DNA of 29,047 nt from a virus: IMG/VR virus record IMGVR_UViG_3300036800_000535, positions 1-29,047 of that record. One strand, written 5' to 3'. The translations under genes were made by a program, and so were the position numbers. Below, in pieces: positions 22,410 through 29,047 of this stretch (within the stretch, counting starts at the first letter, position 1; every line of letters begins with the position of its first letter). The notes under the pieces are model-generated. The model did no database searches, was not told where the DNA came from, and worked only from the letters and a program-made list of their open reading frames with translations.

Positions 22410-22610
22410 ATGGAAGTGAAAGCGATCAGGGACTGCTTTGTGGGCAGCTACCGCAAGGCGCAAGAGGAATTCGAGTACAGCGGCCCGAAGAACACGAACC
22501 TTCAGCCGCTGGGCGGGGCCAAGTGGCCAGCCGCCAAGCCGGAGAAACCGAGCACCGGAAACCCGGTGCAGGTGAATGTCGGCGTCGGCGAGGCTGAGGC
22601 GGCAAAGTAA
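22410..22610 (+). CDS. small protein between capsid and tail modules
   Basis: A 66-residue protein starting MEVKAIRDCFVGSYRKAQEE after GGGAG. The N-terminal half looks folded (GSYRKAQEEFEYSG); the rest is Pro/Lys-rich. Many phages have a tiny protein of this sort (VKAIxxCFVGxxRxxGEEFEY pattern) after the capsid genes; its function is unknown. A terminator follows 18 bases after its stop. The 93-base gap upstream has only a weak GCGGG/CCCGC hairpin (22375-22391). Confidence 0.65.
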   Translation: MEVKAIRDCFVGSYRKAQEEFEYSGPKNTNLQPLGGAKWPAAKPEKPSTGNPVQVNVGVGEAEAAK

Positions 22611-22628
22611 GTTAAGCGGTTTTGCGGC

Positions 22629-22665
22629 GCGGGCCGGGGCGTAATCGTCCCGGTCCGCTTTTTTT
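22629..22665 (+). terminator. rho-independent terminator after the head genes
   Basis: A 12-bp stem with two G·T pairs: GCGGGCCGGGGC (22629-22640), loop GTAATC, GTCCCGGTCCGC (22647-22658), followed by seven T (22659-22665). It lies between the small post-capsid gene and the tail tubular A gene, so head transcripts probably end or are reduced here. Confidence 0.88.
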
Positions 22666-22689
22666 ACGGAAACAGACGCGGAGGCGTGA

Positions 22690-23415
22690 ATGAGCGAGGT
22701 CGTGATCTGCAACCTGGCGCTGTCGCATCTGGGCGACACGGCGACGGTGGCCAGCATCAAGCCGCCGGACAGCTCGGTGCAGGCGCAGCTCTGTGCGCGC
22801 TTCTACTGGGTGGCCCGCAACGCGCTGCTCGAAATGGCGAACTGGGGGTTTGCGACGCGGCGCGTGGCGCTGGCGCTGGAGCAGGAGGCGGTGGACGACA
22901 GCACGCCGCGCGTCTACCCGGATAATTCGCCGGCGACCTGGCGCTACATGTACGCGCTGCCGAGCGGCGTGATCAACGTGCTGGCGGTGCTGCCGGCGGA
23001 AGCGCGGGACGATTACGAAGAGCGGTTCGGGCCGGTCGAGAACGATCACTACCCGCCTTATCCTCAAGGTTATTTACCGGTGCCGGGCGCGCCGGACTAT
23101 GTTCCGCAGCCCTATGCGGTGGAGACGCGGCCGGACGGATCGCAGATTGTGCTGACCAATGTTTGCGACGCGGTGCTGCGCTACACCGGGCTGGTGGAGG
23201 ACACGACGAAATTCAGCCCGCTGTTCACGCTGGCGCTGAGCTATCTGCTGGCTTCGATGCTGGCCGGGCCGCTGATTAAGGGCGATGCCGGGATGGCTGC
23301 CGCGGCGCAACAGCTACAGGCGTTCGAAGCGATCAAGGGGCAGGCCGTGGCGAGCGATGCGAACCAGCGCAAGACGAACGTGGAGCCGGCGGTGAGCTGG
23401 ATAAGAGGGCGATAG
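22690..23415 (+). CDS. tail tubular protein A-like (gp11 type)
   Basis: A 241-residue protein, MSEVVICNLALSHLGDTATV at the start, CARFYWVARNALLEMANWGF, and then the characteristic WRYMYALPSGVINVL region; the C-terminal half is helical (LFTLALSYLLASMLAGPLIK). This matches podovirus tail tubular A/gp11-type proteins, which attach the nozzle to the portal. The following tail gene starts on the next base (23416). Position after the head genes supports the call. Confidence 0.82.
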   Translation: MSEVVICNLALSHLGDTATVASIKPPDSSVQAQLCARFYWVARNALLEMANWGFATRRVALALEQEAVDDSTPRVYPDNSPATWRYMYALPSGVINVLAVLPAEARDDYEERFGPVENDHYPPYPQGYLPVPGAPDYVPQPYAVETRPDGSQIVLTNVCDAVLRYTGLVEDTTKFSPLFTLALSYLLASMLAGPLIKGDAGMAAAAQQLQAFEAIKGQAVASDANQRKTNVEPAVSWIRGR

Positions 23416-26400
23416 ATGCCGAGCACGCGCACCTATTCCCGTAGCTTTGCCGGCGGAGAGCTGTCGCCGGAGATGTTCGGGCGGATAGACGACGCCAAGT
23501 TCCAGGCCGGCGCGGCGACGCTCAGAAACTTTATCGTGAACCCCACCGGGGCGGCGATGAACCGCGCCGGCTTCGCCTATGTGAACGCGACCAGGAACAA
23601 CGGCGTCGCCCGGCTCATCCCCTTTACCTACGATGTGAACCAGACCATGGTGATCGAGCTGGGCGATAAGTACGCCCGCTTCCACACCCAGGGCGAAACG
23701 CTCGAGTACTCGAAGGCCGGGATGCCAGCGTGGATCCCGCCCTCGGGCGCCCTCACCTTTGCCTACGCGACGCCGGGCATCGTCACCTGGACGGCTCACG
23801 GGCTGGCGACAGGCGCTCCTATCCGCTTCTACGCGTACGGCAGCTCCACGCCTGTGGTTCCCGGCGGCATGCAGCTCGGCTACACCTACACCGTCCAGGT
23901 CATCGACGCCAACAACTTCACTCTCCTCGATCAAAATGGAAACGCGGTCACCCTGACCGATCCTTCCGGCGGCGGCGGATCGTCGACCAACTATCCCGGC
24001 AGCGGGTCGCCCACGGTCTCGCTGAACCTCGCCCCCGGGCAATCCTCAAGCATCAACGGAGGCGCCGTAGGTGGGCTGGCCAATGTGCCCGTCACGGGCG
24101 GCCTGGCGACGCTGAACGCCACCATTTCGGCTTCGGTCTACGCCTACCAGGGCGGCGGCGCCGTGAGCTTCCAGTATTCGATCGACGGGGTGCACTGGAA
24201 CAACTTTGCCATCGCGAACGCCTCGGAGATCCGGACGTTGAGCGTGTCGATCGCGATCGCCAACCTGGACACGCTGCAGATTCGCTGCACGGCCGGCGGC
24301 AGCGCGGGTCCTGGCGGCAGCGTGCATCTTTCCGGAACCATCAGCGCGTGGAGCGTGGATGTGCCGACCAGCGGCGGCGGGCCTTCGTCGGCGGATGTTC
24401 GCGCCTATGCCTACTACGCGGCGGGCGACAACGTTCTCTATGGTGGCGCCGCGTATCTGGCCGTCGTCGACGATACCGGAGGAGTGACCACGCCGGGCAC
24501 AAACGCGGCGGTGTGGTATGCATTGCCCACCGACCTGACCTACGAGATTCCCACGCCCTACGCGGCCGCCGACCTCTTCGACATCCATTACACGCAGAGC
24601 GCGGACGTGATGACGCTGGTGCATCCGAACTACCCGCCTGCCGAGCTGCGGCGGCTGAGCGCTGCCGAATGGGCGCTCGCGCCTATCGTGTTCGGACCGC
24701 CGCTCAATGCTCCGCTGGGAGTGGCCGTGACAGCCAGTCCCGGCTACCTGGCGCAAATCCAAACCATCTCGACCGCCGACCCGGCGCTGATCACCACAAA
24801 ATCGAACCACACGCTGGCCATGGGCGACGGCATCTACATCGCCAACCTGACCGCGACCATCGGCGGCGTGGCCACGGTGATGGACGGCTTCTACATGGTG
24901 CAGAGCGTGCCGGTGGACGGCAGCGGCAACCTGATCCCCAACGAGCTGACGGTGATGGACTACAGCGGCAACTCGCTCGACTCTACCGGCTGGTCGAGCT
25001 ACCACGCGACGGATGGGACGAAGCCGATCACCATCCAGTACGGGACGAAGATCTTCGACATCGTCAACCCCTATGCGGTGCAGGCGATTGCCTCGGACGG
25101 CGTGAGCACCAGCGCGCTGAGCGCGTCGGCCAGCGTGCTGAACAACCTCGACGTGCCCGGCTCTTTTAACACCATCAGCTGGATCGCTGCGGCCGGAGCG
25201 CAGAGCTACAACGTCTACAAGCAGTTCAACGGGCTGTGGGGCTACATCGGCAACACCACGGACACCAGCCTGGTGGATGACAACATCGCGCCGGATATGA
25301 GCATCACGCCGGGAACTCCGGACGCGGTGTTCTCGGGCGTGGGAAACTATCCGGGCGCGGTGTGCTACTTCCAGCAGCGGCGCTGCTTTGCCGGGACCAC
25401 CAACGGGCCGGACAATGCGTGGATGTCGAACTCCGGCACGGAGAGCATGTTCAGCTATTCGCTGCCCTCCGAGGATACGGACCGCATCGCTTTCCGGGTG
25501 GCCGCGCTTGAGGCCGACGTCATTCAGCACATGGTGCCCATGCTGCAACTGGTTCTGCTCACCAGCGAATCGGAATTCGCGCTGGTGCCGGGCGGCTCGA
25601 CCGCCATCACTCCGACTTCGATCTCCGTGAACCCGCAGAGCTATGTCGGCGCTTCCGGCGTGCAGCCGACGATTATCAACACCACGCTGGTCTATGCGGC
25701 GGCGCGCGGCGGGCATGTGCGCGAGCTGGGATATGCGTGGACGGTGAACGGCTACATGACCGGAGACCTCTCGCTGCGGGCCGCGCATCTGTTCGATACG
25801 CTGACCATCGTCGACCAGGCGTATTCGAAAGCGCCATGGCCGATTGTGTGGTTCGTGTCGAGCAGCGGTAAGCTGCTGGGGCTGACCTACATTCCCGAAG
25901 AGCAGGTGGGCGCGTGGCACCAGCACGATACCCAGGGCAGCTTCGAGAGCATCTGCTGCGTGGCGGAGGGAGCGGAGGACGTTCTCTATGCCGTGATCAA
26001 CCGCACCATCGGCGGCGAGACGGTGCGCTATGTGGAGCGCATGGCGACGCGGCTCTTCGACACCCTGGTGGATGCGTTCTTCGTGGACGCGGGCGCCTCG
26101 CAAAGCTTCGGCACAGCGGTAACCGAGATCAGCGGGCTGACCTGGCTCGAAGGCCAGAAGGTCGCGGTGCTGGCCGATGGCGGCGTGCAGTCCCAGAAAA
26201 CCGTGACCGGCGGCGCGATCACGCTGGACCATGCGGCCAAAGTGATTCAAGTGGGGCTGCCCTACACCAGCGATCTTGAGACGCTGCCGGCGGTGCTGCA
26301 GCTGGACGGCTACGGGCAGGGGCGGATGAAAAACATCAACAAGGCCTGGGTGAAGGTCTACCAGTCGAGCGGGATCCTGGTGGGGCCGGATGAGGATCAT

Positions 26401-26583
26401 CTGACCGAGATCAAACAGCGGACCACGGAGCCGTGGGGCTCGCCGCCGGCGCTTGCGAGCGCGGAGCTGATGGTGATGACTACGCCGAGCTGGCAGGAGA
26501 ACGGGCAGACGCTGATCCGGCAGCAGAATCCGCTGCCGCTGGACGTGGTGGGACTGACTCTGGAGGTGGCCATCGGTGGGTAG
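23416..26583 (+). CDS. large tail protein, tail tubular B/stabilisation type
   Basis: A 1055-residue protein. The N-terminal part (SFAGGELSPEMFGRIDDAKF, then LRNFIVNPTGAAMNRAGFAY) is the hallmark of phage tail-tube B/stabilisation proteins, expected to form the tail nozzle. Residues about 110-340 are a Gly/Ser-rich insert with a strand-rich unit (SFQYSIDGVHWNNFA, about 250), probably sugar-binding. Residues about 551-625 form an FN3-like unit (ISWIAAAGAQSYNVYKQFNG). The remainder (650-1055) is beta-rich, with the conserved-looking FQQRRCFAGT and EFALVPGG. Family members are often 600-900 residues, so the inserts lengthen it. The start of the gene carries the right copy of the 37-base repeat. 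Confidence 0.85.
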   Translation: MPSTRTYSRSFAGGELSPEMFGRIDDAKFQAGAATLRNFIVNPTGAAMNRAGFAYVNATRNNGVARLIPFTYDVNQTMVIELGDKYARFHTQGETLEYSKAGMPAWIPPSGALTFAYATPGIVTWTAHGLATGAPIRFYAYGSSTPVVPGGMQLGYTYTVQVIDANNFTLLDQNGNAVTLTDPSGGGGSSTNYPGSGSPTVSLNLAPGQSSSINGGAVGGLANVPVTGGLATLNATISASVYAYQGGGAVSFQYSIDGVHWNNFAIANASEIRTLSVSIAIANLDTLQIRCTAGGSAGPGGSVHLSGTISAWSVDVPTSGGGPSSADVRAYAYYAAGDNVLYGGAAYLAVVDDTGGVTTPGTNAAVWYALPTDLTYEIPTPYAAADLFDIHYTQSADVMTLVHPNYPPAELRRLSAAEWALAPIVFGPPLNAPLGVAVTASPGYLAQIQTISTADPALITTKSNHTLAMGDGIYIANLTATIGGVATVMDGFYMVQSVPVDGSGNLIPNELTVMDYSGNSLDSTGWSSYHATDGTKPITIQYGTKIFDIVNPYAVQAIASDGVSTSALSASASVLNNLDVPGSFNTISWIAAAGAQSYNVYKQFNGLWGYIGNTTDTSLVDDNIAPDMSITPGTPDAVFSGVGNYPGAVCYFQQRRCFAGTTNGPDNAWMSNSGTESMFSYSLPSEDTDRIAFRVAALEADVIQHMVPMLQLVLLTSESEFALVPGGSTAITPTSISVNPQSYVGASGVQPTIINTTLVYAAARGGHVRELGYAWTVNGYMTGDLSLRAAHLFDTLTIVDQAYSKAPWPIVWFVSSSGKLLGLTYIPEEQVGAWHQHDTQGSFESICCVAEGAEDVLYAVINRTIGGETVRYVERMATRLFDTLVDAFFVDAGASQSFGTAVTEISGLTWLEGQKVAVLADGGVQSQKTVTGGAITLDHAAKVIQVGLPYTSDLETLPAVLQLDGYGQGRMKNINKAWVKVYQSSGILVGPDEDHLTEIKQRTTEPWGSPPALASAELMVMTTPSWQENGQTLIRQQNPLPLDVVGLTLEVAIGG
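23450..23486 (+). repeat. 37-base direct repeat, right copy
   Basis: It matches 13504-13540 in the papain-like gene at 36 of 37 bases (mismatch at 23455). Here it encodes the family-typical GELSPEMFGRI, so this copy is the native one and the left copy is probably derived. Confidence 0.95.
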
Positions 26584-27358
26584 CGGATACACAGTTCCTT
26601 ACGGCTTGCAGCCGAACGATCCGGCGCTGACCGACACCATCCAGCCGCCGAACTTCCTGACTTCAAGCTGGGACAGCATCGACAGCTGGTTCAAGGGCGG
26701 CAACGTCGACACCACGGGCATGTCGCCTTCGATGGCCTCGACGGCGCAGACCGGGCAGACGGCGAAGAACCTCGGCCTGCTTACCAGCGTGCTGGGCGGC
26801 GTGAATTCGGCCATCGGAACGTTTTACGCGGCCAAGACAGCGCAGTACCAGGAGAAGTCCGAGGCATCAAGCCTTGCCTTCCAGAGCGACATGGCGTCGA
26901 TCAACCAAAGCCGGGCAGAGATGACGGCGCAGTCGATCGAGGAAGCGGGCAAGAGCCAGGTGGCCAACTACACCATGCAGGCCGGGCAGCAGAAGGCGGC
27001 GGCCACGGCCAGTATGGCGGCGCGCGGCATCGCGCTGGGCGTGGGCTCTGCAGCCGATGTCTCGGCCAGCATGGATGTCGAAAAAGACTTGAACGTGATG
27101 GCCATCAACTCCAACACCACGCGGCAGGCGTGGGCGGCGCGCGAGCAGGGCACGAATTACCAGAACGAAAGCCTGCTGGACCGCACCAGCTCGGCGAACG
27201 CGCTGCGCTCGGGCAACTCCATCAGCCCGTGGGGATCGACGGTGAATAGTTTGATGGGCACGGCGACGAAGGTCGCAGGGCAGTGGGACTGGAACCGCTG
27301 GATGCAGCAGCGGATGGCGAATGGCTCGCCGGTGTCGCAGGTAGGGATAGGAGCTTAG
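26576..27358 (+). CDS. internal virion (core) protein, gp14-like
   Basis: A 260-residue protein from a GTG overlapping the end of the tail gene. An N-terminal Pro/Ser-rich stretch is followed by a long Ala/Gln/Ser-rich helix with the pattern YEAK-type, here AAKTAQYQEKSEASSLAFQS, then ARGIALGVGSAADVSASM and RQAWAAREQGTNYQNES. These features match podovirus internal core proteins of the T7 gp14 type, which are ejected to form the DNA channel through the cell envelope. Position after tail genes and before a large ejection protein agrees. Confidence 0.75.
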   Translation: MGSGYTVPYGLQPNDPALTDTIQPPNFLTSSWDSIDSWFKGGNVDTTGMSPSMASTAQTGQTAKNLGLLTSVLGGVNSAIGTFYAAKTAQYQEKSEASSLAFQSDMASINQSRAEMTAQSIEEAGKSQVANYTMQAGQQKAAATASMAARGIALGVGSAADVSASMDVEKDLNVMAINSNTTRQAWAAREQGTNYQNESLLDRTSSANALRSGNSISPWGSTVNSLMGTATKVAGQWDWNRWMQQRMANGSPVSQVGIGA

Positions 27359-27361
27359 CAG

Positions 27362-29047
27362 ATGCCGATGAATCCGATGCGTCCCGACTTCGGGACCCAG
27401 GCTGCGTCCACTCCAGCCATCTTCGCGCCCAGCGTGGCCCAGGGCGAGACGCCTATGTCGCCGGCGATTGCGCCGGGCGTAAGGCCGATGCGGAACTCCG
27501 CGCCGGGGCTGTTGCAGCAGACCGGCGAGACGCTCGACCAGGCCGGCGCACTCGAAACCAAGCTGGGCAACACCATCGGCGACCGCGTGCAGGAGACGAT
27601 GGATGACGCGACGACCAAGGCGGCGGAGAACCAGTTTCTGCAATCGTCGCTGCCGCTACTCGGCCAATACCGGACGACGGAGGGCCTGACCGCGACGCAA
27701 CAATTCGATCCCACCGCGCAGGCTATTGCCAAGGCGCGGCAGGACGCGCGCGGGACGCTGACCAACCCCATCCAGCAGCGCATGTTCGACCAGGTCACCA
27801 ATGACCATATGCTCACCTTCGGGCAGCAGATGGCAGACCACGAGAACGTGCAGAGGGTGCAGTATGGCAAGCAGCAATCGAGCGATCGCGCCGACAGCAT
27901 GAACGGGCTGGCGCGGATGGCGTATCTGAACGGCGACCAGGCCGGCTACCAGAAATACACCGCGGCGGCTGACGCCGAAGCTCTGAACGTGGCGCAACTG
28001 AGCGGAGCGGCGCCGGACTCGGATGTGGCGCAGGCCATGCTGCGAGCCAAGCGCAGCAGCCTGGCGCAGGGCGTGGTGGCCGGGCTGCTCGACAAGCATG
28101 CCGTGAATGAAGCGGACCAGTACTTTCAGAACGTGCAGGGCAGCATCGATTCGCGCACCGCGACGGCGCTGGACGGCGCGTTGAAGAGCGCGCACATGCA
28201 GGAAGATCCGAAGGTGTACGGGCAGCGGGCCATTGCCGCCGCGCTGGGTGTGACCGGCCCGGGCGTACTGCAGGCACCGATTCCGGGGGGAACCATCACC
28301 ACCACCCAGGGCGTGGACGGAATCGATATCCACGCGGCACAGGGAACTCCGGTGCATGCGCCGGCCAGCGGTACGGTGTCGAAAGTCTGGATGGACCCGC
28401 AGATGGGCCGCTCCGCCGAGATCGCGCTGCCGGGCGGTTATACCGCGACCTTCAACGGCCTCTCTGCCGTGAACTACGAAGCGGGGCAGAAGATCACCGT
28501 GGGGCAGGTGCTGGGCCAGACCGGCAAGGATGACTCGGGCCAGGGCGTGATGCACTACGCGATGACCGGCGCGGACGGGAAGTATATCGATCCGCGGCAG
28601 GCCTCGAGCGCGCCCATGGACCCGAAGAACTTCAACTCGCCGGAAGCCGAGGAAAAGGCTATCAACTGGGTGAACCAGAATGTTTCCGACCCGGACACGC
28701 AGAAGCTCACCGAGGGCTATGTGCGCGGGATCGCCAGCACCAACCGCCAGATCGAGAACCAGGAGCACTCCGCGGCGGTGAAGCAGGCGACGGATTACTG
28801 GTTCCAGAACGGCCAGTCGCTGAATGGCCTGCCGGCGGACGTGCAGATGAAGCTGACACCGGAGGATATCGACAGCTTCTCGCAGCAGACCAAGGCCAAG
28901 AACGATGTGAATGTGATGGCCAACTGGATCGAGCACCCGGAGCAGATGACGGTGGACGCGGTGCGGCAGGCGCACGCACAAGGGCAGCTCTCCGACTCGG
29001 GCTACCTGACCGCGCTGCGCCAGGCGACCAATTTGCAGGCGGATTCG
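27362..29047 (+). CDS. internal virion/ejection protein with degenerate M23 domain (3' end beyond the window)
   Basis: The frame is open from ATG 27362 (GGAG upstream) to the window end, at least 562 residues, no stop reached. The first 300 residues are Ala/Gln-rich helix, as in podovirus ejection proteins. Residues about 305-410 are an M23 (LytM) peptidase-like domain: GIDIHAAQGTPVHAPASG, then KITVGQVLGQTGK. Two zinc ligands are lost: V318 replaces the first His of the HxGxD motif, and HYA (398-400) replaces HxH; FNGL (364-367) stands for YxHL. It is probably inactive and used for binding. Helical sequence resumes afterward. Confidence 0.8.
   Translation, partial: MPMNPMRPDFGTQAASTPAIFAPSVAQGETPMSPAIAPGVRPMRNSAPGLLQQTGETLDQAGALETKLGNTIGDRVQETMDDATTKAAENQFLQSSLPLLGQYRTTEGLTATQQFDPTAQAIAKARQDARGTLTNPIQQRMFDQVTNDHMLTFGQQMADHENVQRVQYGKQQSSDRADSMNGLARMAYLNGDQAGYQKYTAAADAEALNVAQLSGAAPDSDVAQAMLRAKRSSLAQGVVAGLLDKHAVNEADQYFQNVQGSIDSRTATALDGALKSAHMQEDPKVYGQRAIAAALGVTGPGVLQAPIPGGTITTTQGVDGIDIHAAQGTPVHAPASGTVSKVWMDPQMGRSAEIALPGGYTATFNGLSAVNYEAGQKITVGQVLGQTGKDDSGQGVMHYAMTGADGKYIDPRQASSAPMDPKNFNSPEAEEKAINWVNQNVSDPDTQKLTEGYVRGIASTNRQIENQEHSAAVKQATDYWFQNGQSLNGLPADVQMKLTPEDIDSFSQQTKAKNDVNVMANWIEHPEQMTVDAVRQAHAQGQLSDSGYLTALRQATNLQADS

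Noticed and set aside
23730-25169. A 479-codon + strand frame inside the large tail gene
   Set aside because: It is Arg/His-rich, lies wholly within a well supported gene and looks like an open shadow frame caused by high GC.
24046-26592. An 848-codon minus-strand frame opposite the large tail gene
   Set aside because: Composition is typical of antisense shadow frames (Arg, His, Val runs) and no domain is recognisable; the + strand gene is clear.
1-29047. CRISPR arrays, tRNA genes, insertion sequences and integrase
   Set aside because: I looked on both strands and found no regularly spaced repeats, no cloverleaf with conserved tRNA boxes, and no transposase or integrase protein.

Overview
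The window is one continuous stretch of a tailed-phage genome (free phage or prophage; no integrase, attachment site or flanking host gene is visible). It is GC-rich. Almost every gene lies on the + strand, and neighbours are joined by ATGA, GTGA, TTGA or TGATG stop/start overlaps, as in a tightly coupled phage operon. The head and tail proteins belong to a short-tailed (podovirus) type whose gene order resembles the Bordetella phage BPP-1 group: T7-type portal, staple-like protein, Bbp19-like protein, scaffold, capsid, Bbp16-like cement protein, tail tubular A and B, internal virion proteins. The host cannot be named from the sequence. I suspect an Acidobacteriota-like soil bacterium, but nothing here proves it.

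Layout. Positions 1-9650 are an early/accessory region. It holds a Cys-rich protein, a ParB-domain protein with a Cys cluster, a run of very small proteins, a gene broken at a ten-G run, a Gp37/Gp68-family (DUF5131) protein, an ASCH-domain protein, an XRE-type repressor-like regulator, a replication initiator carrying iteron-like repeats inside its own gene, and a receiver-like protein that lacks its phosphorylation site. One short gene (5533-5784) appears to lie on the minus strand inside this operon. A 348-base gap (9651-9998) with stacked hairpins and a strong terminator closes the region.

Positions 9999-13813 hold a pair of tandem paralogues, small proteins, a probable lysis cassette (membrane proteins plus a lytic-transglycosylase-like enzyme) and a papain-like (NlpC/P60-type) hydrolase. 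Positions 13860-17696 are packaging and moron genes: small and large terminase, a GNAT-like protein, a cupin-like protein, a small virion-type protein and a methyltransferase of visibly different composition. Positions 17709-22610 make the head, ending in a terminator at 22629-22665. Positions 22690 to the end make the tail tube and the internal (ejection) proteins. The last gene runs off the window and carries a degenerate M23 peptidase domain.

The most striking structures outside the genes are a four-copy hairpin family with compensatory base changes (6291, 8616, 13816, 19390), three copies of which sit just ahead of a start codon; a 37-base near-perfect repeat linking the end of the papain-like gene to the start of the large tail gene; and the iteron cluster at 8317-8483 beside an AT-rich stretch, which looks like a phage replication origin.
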